Shown: piece by piece, positions 1 through 10,869 of the stretch
How positions within the stretch are numbered: position 1 is the first letter of the stretch
Layout: each line of letters starts with the position of its first letter
Assembly (NCBI GenBank): GCA_900095095.1
Contig: FMBT01000311.1
Location: forward strand, 124,001-188,000
Reading direction: 5' to 3'
DNA: 64,000 nucleotides
From: Fragilariopsis cylindrus CCMP1102
Lineage: Eukaryota; Bacillariophyta; Bacillariophyceae; Bacillariales; Bacillariaceae
Made by a program: the position numbers and the translations under genes
The notes under the pieces: model-generated
Databases searched by the model: none
Told to the model about the DNA's origin: nothing
What the model saw: only the letters and a program-made list of their open reading frames with translations

Positions 1-3000
1 CTCTATTCATTCGCGAATTCAAACAAAAAAAGGAAACAGAATGGTATCACCATTTTAGTTTTCCCCGATGGTGGAGAACAATGTTCGAAGACAGGTGGTC
101 TAGAACCGAACGCCATTACTTTGTATGATGTCCAATCCTTTATCAAATTAGATTTCCTTCAGAATCTTCTCGCTAAGGAACTTGAGATTGACATGAACAA
201 AGCGCAGGATATTCGTTTGTGGGTACAAGTCACTAAGGAAGAAATTACCGATGCAAATACGAAGTCGGTGCTATCGAATAAACAAAATGGTTTATTATCA
301 GCGGTAGTATTGATTTGTACATATGATCGAGGCGAATTATCATCGGAAGCAGCTTCAAGCGAACCATTAGGAGAATTTTCTTATCCGTCGCATGTACGTG
401 ATCTCTCAGTTCTTGGCATAGGACACTTACTCGCATATAAAAGAGGACCCCATGAATTGCCAATATTTAATGCATACGAAAATTTATTCAGAGGAAGAGA
501 ATCCAAAACGCTTATCGCCAAGCGTCCACCTTTTTGGGATTCTGATGTAGCGAACTACCCAGAAATCAACTATCACCCTCGTAAGGATTTTGGGGATGTT
601 TTAACAATAGATCCAAATCTGATCGATGACATGTTGAGTCGCCAGAGTGACTTTCCCAAGATGTGGACGGGAAAATTTGAGCTGAAAATACAGGAGTATA
701 CAGGCTTCGGCCTATTCAGCAATAGTACCCCGAATGAGAGTTGGCTTTCGGGACATGGTGTACTTCCTAGGTTCTTTAATGCCCTGAAGATCAAGAACTA
801 TTATCCCCTAATTCTCGGAAAAACTCAGTCATTTGTTCGAGAATGGGTGGCAATGGGTAATCATTCAAAAATCGAGGACGCAAATGATTGGCTAACGTGT
901 ATGACGGCAGATGCCGTGTGTAAGGCATCGATGGATGTGGATATGCGCAATGTTGAACGCAAAGGTAAGGGAGAAGAATTACATCCCTTTCTCAAATCCT
1001 TCCGTCACTGCGTGGCTTACAGCAAAGGTCAAGAACAAGATATCGCTCGATTCAAGGAAGAAAAGAAAATTGGTTCAGAATTTATTAAGGATCTAGTCGA
1101 GAGAACAAGAAAAGGTGAAATTGGTGGCCCCCTGAGCTTCATCACTGGTATGCTGGAAAGAACGGCAAATACGAACGGCGAGTATGTTGCCTTTGACACT
1201 TTCGAAGGGCACTGCATCAACATCATGATTGCTGGTCACGAAACTACTGCCGGTACTCTTGCTTTTTGCATGGCGGAGTTAGCACGTAATCCTGAGTGTA
1301 TGGCTAAGGTTATGAAAGAGATCGAAGATGTGATGGGTAATAGATCATCTCCAACGTACAATGATATTTCGAAGCTAGTGTATATAGAGGCATGCTTCCG
1401 GGTAAGTTGCACTACACCACCAGCATATGATAGTATTACTGGTATATGTGTCTCGTCTCTTCTCACGATTTTGATTTTTCCTGTCGATATTGTATTCGTA
1501 GGAGGCACTACGGTTGTATGCACCCGTTCAAAGTACTAAACGTGAATGCGCCCACGATACCATCGTGAATGGCAATCGTTTGTTACGAAAAGGACAGAAA
1601 ATTGAAGTTTTGTTCTGGGGACTCCATCGTAATCCAGAAGATTGGGATCAAGGAGTCTTTGGTGATGTAGACAAATTCAATCCCGACCGTCATTTGGTAG
1701 GAGCCCCGCCTCGTCATACCAATGCACAGAAACCTTTTGGATTTGGTGTGCGTAGCTGTATTGGTATGCAGTTCGCGCTTCTTGAAGCGAAGACGTTTCT
1801 TTGTATGGTCTTCAATTTCTTCAACGTACAAACACCAGCAGGCTACGAGATAATTCCACATATCGGTAAAGCTTTTACAGCAGCTCCTAAAGATCTTGAC
1901 TTCGATCTTAGTTTCAGAGCCGGTGGACCATTGGATCGCATTAACTTATTTGGTTCATTTTCTGGCGAATCCACACCTTTGACTTCTAAACTACCTGAAG
2001 CGGTCACAGAAAAAAAGTCAAATGTAAAAACGAAGAACGGGGGTAGTGTTATCATTGCATATGGAAGCAATGCGGGAACATGCGAGGAATTTGCCAGTTT
2101 GCTTGCTGACGAGGTCACCAAAGATGGATTCGACCCAGAGATGATGACTCTAGATCAAGTTGTAGACAAACTTCCCAACAAAGATAGTCCTGTTTTGATT
2201 GTATCGTCTACATATAATGGCGCTCCACCGGACAATGCCGTGAAGTTTAACAAATGGATGACCTCTCTAAAAGAAGGTAGCTTGAATGGGATGAGTTTCG
2301 GTGTATTTGGGGTTGGGAATAGCAACTGGGAGAGCACGTACCAAAAATTCCCAACTGAGATACACATGTAAGTAAAGTACAAACGATTCAATGTACATGG
2401 AATACTCTATCCTTTTGTGTCAAACATCTCAATACTGCTTGACATCTACATATTTGTATCATTCCAGGAGCCTTGTTGCTGGCGGTGCCACTCAGATGAA
2501 GGAAATCACGAAATCAGACTGCAGTTTGGCGAGTTTTGCAGAAGAATTCGACGATTGGCTTACGGACATTATGGATGTTGTTAGAATCGATAGTGGGACT
2601 ACACAAACTGTGAAGACCCCCATCGCCCAGCGACACTTATCATACTGTAAGGTCGTTGATACCAATTCTATCAAGGGTGATCCGGTTAGGGATGTAAAGG
2701 TTGCAATGCAGATTCTCGAAGCTACTCTCAAAGCTACTCTCAAAAAGGGTGAGGCTCCTAAAAATCCACCTTTCAGGCATTGTGAAGTGACGAAGTTAAT
2801 TCAACTTCAATCAGAATACAGTGATCGATCAACATGTCATGTGGAACTTTCCCTATCTTCTCCCGAGATGGTGTATGAGGTTGGTGACCACTTGTTAGTA
2901 CTATGCCGTAATAACGAGCATATGGTTAATTCTACCCTCGAAGTACTGAACCTTGAAGGCGACGAGGTTGTCGAAATGAACCCCGGTCTTATTGCTTTAA

Positions 3001-3962
3001 TAACGAGAAATTATCCGGTCGACCTTACTGGAATTCTCGTGACTGCTCGATTGGCTATAACATGGCTGCCAGATCTTACCGCTTCGCCGACGCGAAAAGT
3101 TCTCAACAGTCTTGCGGAGCAGTGTCCATGTCCACCAGAAGCCGCTGCATTAAGAGACTTGGCTGACAACAAGAATTACAAGGACAAGGTGTTGAATGTG
3201 CAACTAACCCTATCTGAGATCTTGTCAATGTACCGAAGTGTTGAGCTTGACATTGAGAAGTTCTGTGCGTGTCTCCCTCGTCTAAAACCAAGATACTATT
3301 CAATTAGTAGCTCTCCTTTGGTCAGTCCAACCCGGGTCAGCATTACTGTCGGTCTTGTTGAGTATGAGACGAAAATTGGTCGGCACCATAAAGGAGCGGC
3401 ATCAGGTATGATTAATACTCTAGAAGTCGGATCAGCAGTTTTTGCTAGTGTGCACAAACTCAACAGCAAATTCAAGCTACCGAAGGATCCGAGTACGCCT
3501 ATCATCATGGTAGGTCCTGGAACGGGTGTAGCTCCCTTTATGGGCTTTCTTGAGGAGCGCAATGTACTTGCGAAGAAGCAAGGCAGAAAACTTGGACCAG
3601 CACATCTCTTTTTTGGATGTCGATCTAGCAAGACTGACTTTATTTACAAGGACTCCCTTGAAAGTTACAAGCACAATAGGGTTTTGTCAGCGGATGGACT
3701 TCACGTTGCCTTCAGCCGTGAGGACGACCAATCTAAGGTATACGTACAGGACCTGATTGAAGAATTCAGTCAAGAACTATGGGGTATGATTGATAAGGGT
3801 GCTATCATATACATTTGTGGAGACGCAAAACGAATGAGTCCAGGTGTAAAGGCCGCATTTGTTAATATTGCTATGAAGCAGGGTATTTCTAAAACCGAAG
3901 CCGAGAGCTGGATGGGAAGCATGATGAGCAGCAACCGTTACTTGGAGGATGTTTATGCTTGA
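1..3962 (+). CDS. Self-sufficient cytochrome P450-reductase fusion (CYP102/CYP505 type), 5' end outside window
   Basis: The product is a P450 heme domain joined to a diflavin (FMN, FAD, NADPH) reductase, as in bacterial P450 BM3 and fungal P450foxy. That family hydroxylates fatty acids at sub-terminal carbons without a separate reductase. The frame is open from base 1, so the true start is upstream. Exons are 1-1401, 1502-2367 and 2468-3962, with GTAAGT donors and both introns 100 nt long. Together they encode 1253 visible residues. Visible motifs are AGHETT (I helix, ~411), EALR at the first exon junction (~468), heme ligand motif FGFGVRSCIG (~546), flavodoxin-like FMN domain (~648-760), FAD motif RYYSISSSP (~1030) and NADPH motif GPGTGVAPF (~1105). 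About 180 residues before the recognisable P450 core match nothing I know and replace the usual N-terminus. All catalytic motifs look intact. The natural substrate is not shown by the sequence. Confidence 0.93.
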
Positions 3963-4000
3963 TTTTTCCCTTTACTTCTCCACATTATAACTTTCGCACT

Positions 4001-4076
4001 ATTTCATTTCATTTCATTTCATTTCATTACATGTCATGTCATGTCATGTCATGTCATTATATTGCATTGCATTGCA
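4001..4076. repeat. Phased pentanucleotide array
   Basis: The array consists of five ATTTC, one ATTAC, five ATGTC, one ATTAT and three ATTGC units, all in one 5-bp register. It lies just after the P450 stop codon, probably in the 3' untranslated region. Confidence 0.95.
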
Positions 4077-4480
4077 TAATACGACATTTAATTATATAAC
4101 TTACAAATAAATAACGTAATAATTTCAGTCCCACAAATTTAATCCTATGTTAGTTATCACCAATAGGCATCATCTCTCTCTCTCAAGGATTGATTTTTGC
4201 ATACTTATACTCTTAGCAGTAGGGTTGGGAGTCATGACTGTAGTGTAGTCTAGTTGCTTTCAGATTAATATTTACACCAAATGCAAAGGAAGGTTGATAA
4301 AATATGATTTTCTATTAGCCTGCTTTATAACATGAAATTACTATTGTCTAAACTGACCAGTATACTGTCTGAACTGGCCATTGTACATGGATGTTTATTT
4401 ATATTGATCCTTACATGAAGACATATTCTCTTGACAAGGAAGCATTTTACAGTGTGATATGACCCCATTGTAATACTAGT

Positions 4481-4582
4481 ACACACGCACTCACACACGC
4501 ACTCACACACTCACACACGCACACACTCACACGTACAAACACACACATACAAACACACCTACACACGTACACACATACACAC
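4481..4582. repeat. AC-rich microsatellite
   Basis: About 100 bases of imperfect AC dinucleotides broken by GC, TC and TA steps. The minus-strand frame through it (Cys-Val-Cys repeats) is a by-product of the repeat. Confidence 0.9.
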
Positions 4583-5505
4583 CTGCTAGATTATTTCCAG
4601 TACAATAATCACAAAGTATAACAGTGCTAGCAAGTTGCTAACATTGGCATTTTATGAAATTCAGTCTATATACAAATACAAATTTCAATACACATTTCCA
4701 TCTCTTTTATCATATCCAGTCAAGCTAAAGAACCCTTGGAAGCATCACCAGCTACTAAATACGATTTGTCTATAACATTATAAAAAGCTTGACTGAGAGA
4801 GAGAGAGAGGACTCTGATGGTAAAATTTCCCTTGAAACAGAACTGCTTGGTTGAGGAAAAGAGACCAAAAAACAATCAGCTAGTTATCTCATTCTATAAA
4901 ATATCTACTACATCCAGATCCAATCATTCAAGTACTATATAATGTTGTGCTTCAAGCTTCAAAAATAGATTGCTGTTGTTGTGGTGGTGGTGATGATTGT
5001 TGAAGGACAAGGAAGGAGGTAGGTAGGTAGGTTAGTTATTACCACTTATCAGTGACATGCCACATTCATTTCTCTTCCATTGTTGACACAATAACTCAAT
5101 ATTAAAATTACTAGCACCGGCTAATCTAAAAAGAAGATGAAAATCAACAAAAAGAAGAGAAAAAGAATAAAAACAATATGATTTTTTTTAATTGTCGCTC
5201 ATTCCCGTCCCACTCGTGACTGTTTATCTGTACTTCATTCGTGCGTCGCTCACAGAGCCACAACTTTGAATTTTTTTTGAAGCCAACAACACTTCATCAC
5301 ATCACGACATCATTTAGGAATTTGAGATCTCATTTACCGGTAGTACAGTACCTCTCCATTCTTTGTGCATTGAAGTGTTTGAACAACGGCGTTACTACAC
5401 CGAGAGGAATATAACGAAGAATCTACGACGTTTCTACCTGGCTGCCGAATTTTCTTTTACTGAATGTAGCTAACATTCCTCACTCACTCAGAACAGTAAA
5501 TAATA

Positions 5506-8196
5506 ATGACGGAGCAGTTAACATTGGCTAGTACACGTACGTCGTCGCCGTCGTCTCGACGTTGCCGATGCCGATGCGTTGTTCATCTTCGTCGTCGTCC
5601 TCATTGTCAGACTCAACAACGAAGAAGTATGATGAATCACGTAATGTGCTTTGCTATTATTAGTATTACAGTGATGGCGTTTATACCACTATCTATATTT
5701 ACATCTACAACAACAACAACAGCTCTATCACTGTCAAGAACAACGACTTATACTAACACTAAGTATAGGACACCGATTACTAGTGCTGCTACCGTTTCGG
5801 TGACGACGACAACGACAAACAAACAAAAAATCTTGATTGAACCAAATGAACGTGCTAAGCTTCTGAACCAACATTTATGCATGATCTTGACATCATCATC
5901 ACCATCCGTTTCCTCACCATCAATGACGTCGACGAGTGACTGTGACAGTGACAGTGATAGTGATAGTACAATTGGTAGTAGTAGTAGTAGTAGTAGTAGT
6001 AGTGATAATATTGGTTTCGAAATTATGGAAGCTGCCCTACGATCGATCGACGATGATTATAATGATATGTCAAAAACAACCAGAAACAAAGAAAATCGAT
6101 ATGATCCACGTTTTGGTCGTTCCGCTTTACGTGCCTATCGATTATTCATTTACTCAGATAAATACAATCATGCGGAAGATGATGTCGTATTATTAGATGG
6201 TCATGCACGACGGATAGCACTGCAAATACAGAATATGATTAAACAGAAAACTAATTTTGATAATGGTATTATATCACCACCCAAAACAACAATATCATCC
6301 TCATCATCATTATCCTCATCCTCATCAAATAATCAAAACCAACAACATCCACAACATATGCGTGATAGGATAGCTCATAGTATTGCTAAAGGAGAAAGAA
6401 GAGCTATAGAACGATCTCATACAAAAATAAGAGATGCATGTACTGGTTGTAACAGACCATTCAATCTATGTTTATGTGAGGTATTAAATTCAATTAACAA
6501 CAATACTATATCAGCATCATTGGCATCGGCATCATTGGCATCGACATCGACATCAATATTAAGCAACAGTAACAGCAACAGCAATAAGAATGGTTCTATT
6601 CATAATACTAACATCATTGTACTGCAACATCCAAATGAATTCCGTAAGAAACATACATCAACAACTCCGTTATTAAAATTAGTATTAGGTAATGAAAATG
6701 TTCAAATTAAGGTAGGATATGAATTTACAATGGATAATATAATAGATGTTAATGTTGATGGTGACGACGATTGTCATCAATATCTTATGCTCTTTCCTGG
6801 ACCTGATGCTATCGATTTAGATGAATATGTTGCTACTCAAACTCAACAGCAAAAAGAATTACAGCAGCAGCAACAACAACAACAACAACAGATAGATAGT
6901 AGCAACGACGAACATGAGGACAAGAAAGTGAAGGAAAGTTGGCTGATTGAAAAGAAGGAGAACAAGAAGAAGCTAAATACACTAATTCTCATTGATGGAA
7001 CCTGGTCGGAAGCAAAGAGGATGATACGTCAATCTCCATCAATACTTGAAGGATGTCAAATGGTTCAATTTGCTTTCGATGATGATGACGACAACGGCGA
7101 CCACGACAACGCCAAGGAAGAAGAAAATACCATGGAGGAGGATAATGGAGACAACAACAACAACAACAACAACAGTAGTGAGTCTTTGAAATCAACAACT
7201 TCGTCATGGCCGACCAAATCAAGATCGAGTAGCGATACCAGTACGAATAGTCGATCTATATATCATGCAATGAGGAAAGAACCAGAAGAATATTGTCTAT
7301 CAACATTGGAGGCGTGTGGTGAAGCATTAAAAATACTCGAACAAGATCCGACAATTCAAATACGATTAAATACTGTTCTAACGAAACATGTTGAATTACA
7401 TTTAAAGAATGCAAAAGATGCATCGTATCAATCAAGACATGTAAGAGATACAACAAGTCGTGATTCTAAGATAAAACGTGCAAAAGAAATTGAACAATCT
7501 ATATATGGTAGTACTACGAGGACCAGTACAAGTGATACACGTATCAGCCAAGACGACAACGACGATAGCGATCGCACTGATAGCGCTAGCACTATCACGA
7601 TGACGACATCAGTAGCAGCAGCAACAACAGCGACAAGATTACTAAAATTGGAAAAGAATATCAGTGACTCGTCCGTTGTAACAATCCGTCCTCTCAGCCA
7701 TGATGATGTACCGTTGATTGACTCATGGTGGGAGAATGGAGGTACGTCAAAATCGTTAACGACAATCACACGAGCTATCGATAATGACATCAAAAACAAT
7801 GATAAAGTTAATGATACTAGAGTTTGTTTAGGAATAATTGACGACAACGACAATAGTAATAAGTTGATAGCATGTATAATACGCTATGAAAGTGGTCCAT
7901 TAGGAATCTTGCATGTGGTCGACGAACATCGCAATAAAGGATATGGTTCTGCATTGTTGAAAGAGGCAACACGGATTCTGATAGAGGAAGCTGGATGTCA
8001 GGATTGTTGTGAAGCATTCATTAAAGATGGCAATGCAGCTTCAGAAAATGTGTTCACTAAATTGGGATGGGTTCGTGAAAATCCAAATATTAAGAAAAAA
8101 ACTGGCGTCAGAAGAGCTAAGCGAAAATGGATTTACGTTCCGTCATCGTCGTCGTCATCGTCATCGTCATCGTCATCGAACAAAGAGGAATTATAG
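5506..8196 (+). CDS. DTW-domain tRNA aminocarboxypropyltransferase fused to a GNAT acetyltransferase
   Basis: DTW proteins (bacterial TapT/YfiP, human DTWD1/2) use S-adenosylmethionine to make acp3U in tRNA. The hallmarks are present: a Cys cluster with CTGC and CLCE (~309-325), an FPGPD segment, IDGTWSEAK (~493) and the LSTLEA helix (~590). A second domain follows at ~723-880: IRPLSHDD, then HRNKGYGSALL (~808), the acetyl-CoA loop of GNAT enzymes. The frame is one uninterrupted exon of 896 codons, much longer than a DTW protein alone (~200-300), because Ser, Asn, Gln and Asp runs separate the core blocks. Met42 (5629) starts a hydrophobic stretch that could be a signal or bipartite plastid-targeting sequence, so that Met may be the real start. 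The acetyltransferase substrate is unknown. Confidence 0.85.
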   Translation: MTEQLTLASTRTSSPSSRRCRCRCVVHLRRRPHCQTQQRRSMMNHVMCFAIISITVMAFIPLSIFTSTTTTTALSLSRTTTYTNTKYRTPITSAATVSVTTTTTNKQKILIEPNERAKLLNQHLCMILTSSSPSVSSPSMTSTSDCDSDSDSDSTIGSSSSSSSSSDNIGFEIMEAALRSIDDDYNDMSKTTRNKENRYDPRFGRSALRAYRLFIYSDKYNHAEDDVVLLDGHARRIALQIQNMIKQKTNFDNGIISPPKTTISSSSSLSSSSSNNQNQQHPQHMRDRIAHSIAKGERRAIERSHTKIRDACTGCNRPFNLCLCEVLNSINNNTISASLASASLASTSTSILSNSNSNSNKNGSIHNTNIIVLQHPNEFRKKHTSTTPLLKLVLGNENVQIKVGYEFTMDNIIDVNVDGDDDCHQYLMLFPGPDAIDLDEYVATQTQQQKELQQQQQQQQQQIDSSNDEHEDKKVKESWLIEKKENKKKLNTLILIDGTWSEAKRMIRQSPSILEGCQMVQFAFDDDDDNGDHDNAKEEENTMEEDNGDNNNNNNNSSESLKSTTSSWPTKSRSSSDTSTNSRSIYHAMRKEPEEYCLSTLEACGEALKILEQDPTIQIRLNTVLTKHVELHLKNAKDASYQSRHVRDTTSRDSKIKRAKEIEQSIYGSTTRTSTSDTRISQDDNDDSDRTDSASTITMTTSVAAATTATRLLKLEKNISDSSVVTIRPLSHDDVPLIDSWWENGGTSKSLTTITRAIDNDIKNNDKVNDTRVCLGIIDDNDNSNKLIACIIRYESGPLGILHVVDEHRNKGYGSALLKEATRILIEEAGCQDCCEAFIKDGNAASENVFTKLGWVRENPNIKKKTGVRRAKRKWIYVPSSSSSSSSSSSSNKEEL

Positions 8197-9192
8197 TATT
8201 TCTACTAAATAATAGTTAATACCCGTACAGTAGCAGAGCTAAATTTTCTCATAGTCTTACACTCGTTACTGTGCTAGTCCTAGTCAATGACACACCTACA
8301 ACTTTTCCTCTTCTACTTCTGTTTCGCTTGTCGTAGTGCTCGAGCCTTCTTCTTTTTCGTCGTTGTCTTCTTGGAATGCTACTTCTTCTGGTGGTGGTTG
8401 TTCTTTCTGTTTTCGGCGTGAGAGGAGATATTCGTAATATCACCTCCCTATTTGTACTATAATTATGGTCTCTTCCTTGTTTTTGTACAAGATTAAACCA
8501 AGAATTCTTACCACAGTATAAAGAACTCTGTACAATATATGCTTTTTGGAATTGTAAAAATTGGTCAGTGTCAGTGTCAGTTTCAGTAGTCGCTGCTAAT
8601 GCTGCCTCTGCTAATGCTGTCGTTGATGATGTTGTTGATGTTGCTGTTCTTCTTCTTCCTAATGCAGATATTAAACACAATGTTGATGAACCACATATCA
8701 GTAATTTTTTCGCACCAATTAAACGTGCAAAAACAACATGTACCGAAAAACCGCCAGCGACTTACCACAGGGCCAGGCAAACATTGGTTAGGATACGAGT
8801 CCCATGAGCTGAACCATTCCCATGAGCTGAACCATTCAGCTCATGTGAGTCCAACCATTCAGCTCACAAAATCAAGGTTATTGGTATTTTCCTTTATATT
8901 CTTCTTCCTATTCCAATAGGCATTTTATTAATCGGCGGATGCGATTTCTACAAAAGTGGTGGTAACTTTTCTTTTAATTTCAGTGCTGGTATGCCACCGC
9001 CAGTAACAGGAACAAAAACAGGCCGGCACTGGAGTTTTCGGCTTTGATTCAAAATTAGCGAGTAGCCCATCATAAAGAAATAAATCGACTACAGTTACCG
9101 TTAGTCTACGACAACGAGCGATACCATATAACAAGGAATCGAATCAGAATCGAGTTCTTAGTGGATAGTAATAGAAATAGCTTTATTTATCA
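8197..9192. other. Intergenic with several competing short frames
   Basis: No gene is secure here. On the minus strand, 8680-8430 reads as plausible protein and then 8420-8300 reads as an acidic, Lys/Glu-rich tail in a different frame, which could be a spliced or frameshifted small gene. On the plus strand, 8568-8807 encodes 79 residues including a PIP-box-like ISNFFAPIKR. The frames overlap, so at most one can be real. At 8800-8865 there are short direct and inverted copies of a GAGCTGAACCATTC-like unit. Confidence 0.35.
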
Positions 9193-10467
9193 ATGGCACC
9201 AATTAATTCACCACGTCCAATTGTAGGAAGTGTAGGCAGTCGAATCCGCGTTATATTTGGGGATACTGGTACCAATTGGTTATTGTTATTGGATCATGAT
9301 GATGGCAGTCGGAAATGGCAAGATCAATATTGGAACGAAATCCCTGATCCATTGAATAGACAGATCAGTAATTGTATTGCAAAGGATCGGTATTTAAAAG
9401 AAGTCAGTTTTGGACCTAACGGAGAGTGGTACGTTGAAGGCGTCAAACGGGATGGATCAGGAGGTCATGCCTGGTGGGGTGGGGTGAATGATCAGGCCGC
9501 GTCAGCTATAGCAGAAAAATGGGAGAAAAAACGAGTTTCCTTCGGTTCTGATTCTTCATATGCTATTCTGGGAGGAAGAAATGGTTCCTGTACTTGGAAC
9601 GTAGAGGATGACCTAACGTCTAGAATGAAGCGAATTTACGCTAGCAAGAAAGGTTTTAATTTCATTCGTCTGTTCCATGATAATATTTACTTCATATCAG
9701 ATGACGAAGGTACCGAATGGAAAGGTATACCGATCGATTGTGCTTGTTCCAAAGAGCTTAAAAAGCTTGGGAACGTAGACGATTTTGCGTATGCAGGAGA
9801 TGGTAGCTGGGTTATAATTAGTCCCAATCATCATGTACTAAGCACTGGGGTCGACAATGATCTTTCGGGCCACATAACAAAATTTTACAATGACCAACGA
9901 AAGAGAAATAGTAAACGAACATTAGAAATTCAAGAGCATCACGCCGGTATACGACGTCAGCAACAGGCGATAGAAAGAGTAGAACGTGAAGCGGCGGAGA
10001 GAGTAGAGCGTGAAGCCTTGGAGAGAGTAGAGCGTGAAGAAATGGAGAGAGTAGAGCGAGAAGCGGTGTTGAGAGCAGAGCGACTTTCCAGAGAAATGAA
10101 TAATGAACTTGTGTCGATTCTCGAGGTACGTATTATAGAGGAATTAAAGGATATCACAGAGCAGGAAATACGTTTACAGAAGAGGAAACGTTCTCTACAT
10201 GATTCTATTGAAAAAATTTCATCCGAAAGTAGGGCACGAATTGATTCAGAAACAACTGGTACAATCGTTACCACACCTACTGCTGCCGCCGATTGCGTAA
10301 TATGCCACACTGCACCTTCATCAAGAGCAATTGTTCCCTGTGGGCATCATTGTCTTTGTGATGATTGTGTAGTAACGCTTGCCGCTTTGTCACCGGAAGC
10401 GAGAATATGTCCATTGTGTCGTGGTGAAATACAGAGCACACTAAAAATATATTCATCCAGCAGATAA
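9193..10467 (+). CDS. RING-finger protein with coiled coil, probable E3 ubiquitin ligase
   Basis: This is a single exon of 424 codons. The C-terminus (368-412) is a C3HC4 RING of the kind seen in MULAN- and IAP-like ligases: CVIC, then PCGHHCLCDDC, then CPLC. Residues ~250-345 form a charged coiled coil made of repeated ERVERE-type heptads. The N-terminal ~230 residues are rich in Trp and Gly, with recurring FGPNGEWYV / FGSDSSYAI / YAGDGSWVI phrases. These could be blades of a small beta propeller or a WG-repeat-like fold. The RING should recruit an E2, but the substrate cannot be told. The purine-rich leader ends in CAATGG. Confidence 0.85.
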   Translation: MAPINSPRPIVGSVGSRIRVIFGDTGTNWLLLLDHDDGSRKWQDQYWNEIPDPLNRQISNCIAKDRYLKEVSFGPNGEWYVEGVKRDGSGGHAWWGGVNDQAASAIAEKWEKKRVSFGSDSSYAILGGRNGSCTWNVEDDLTSRMKRIYASKKGFNFIRLFHDNIYFISDDEGTEWKGIPIDCACSKELKKLGNVDDFAYAGDGSWVIISPNHHVLSTGVDNDLSGHITKFYNDQRKRNSKRTLEIQEHHAGIRRQQQAIERVEREAAERVEREALERVEREEMERVEREAVLRAERLSREMNNELVSILEVRIIEELKDITEQEIRLQKRKRSLHDSIEKISSESRARIDSETTGTIVTTPTAAADCVICHTAPSSRAIVPCGHHCLCDDCVVTLAALSPEARICPLCRGEIQSTLKIYSSSR

Positions 10468-10763
10468 GATTATACTAAGTCAGTGTAAAGATGAGTAATC
10501 AATTTTTTCTGTAATAGCACCTTTTTAAATAACATTAATGGACAATCTTTTAAATAACATTAATGGACAATCTTGGTATCAATACTCCGCAAGAAGAAGA
10601 CTATAAGACCGTGCGTTCAGGGTTGATAATTCCAAACAAAAGAGTAAAATAGTTTCTACTATCAGGAAATTTGTAAATATTATTACTTGTCATATATGAA
10701 TGAGAATTTAGATAAATTGTATATTGATTATACTACAATATCATATCACTTCAAACTATACCA

Positions 10764-10804
<41 letters not shown>

Positions 10805-10869
10805 TTAAATTGGTGTGTGTGTGTGTGTGTGTGTGTGTTTCCATTTGTAAAATAAAATATTTCTAAAGA
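10468..10869. other. Convergent 3' spacer with microsatellites
   Basis: A 3' spacer between converging genes. A ~23-base unit (AAATAACATTAATGGACAAT core) is repeated twice in tandem near 10527-10573. A TG/TA/TG microsatellite occupies 10764-10838. I see no gene. Confidence 0.6.
10764..10838. repeat. (TG)n(TA)n(TG)n microsatellite
   Basis: A TG run, a TA run, a short AT-rich break and a second TG run. Confidence 0.95.

Larger units (their letters stand above)
3963..5505. other. Intergenic, 1.5 kb, microsatellite-rich
   Basis: I see no convincing gene here. It holds a pentanucleotide array (4001-4076), a long AC-rich run (4481-4582), a short GA run near 4795 and GGTA repeats near 5020. The last ~300 bases form the promoter and leader of the DTW-GNAT gene. 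No TATA box or other element is clear. Confidence 0.6.

Noticed and set aside
4325-4510. Cys/Val-repeat minus-strand frame
   Set aside because: By-product of the AC microsatellite.
8249-8680. 143-codon minus-strand frame
   Set aside because: Its second half becomes an Arg/Thr-rich shadow of another frame, and no single frame is coherent, so it is only mentioned as an uncertain region.
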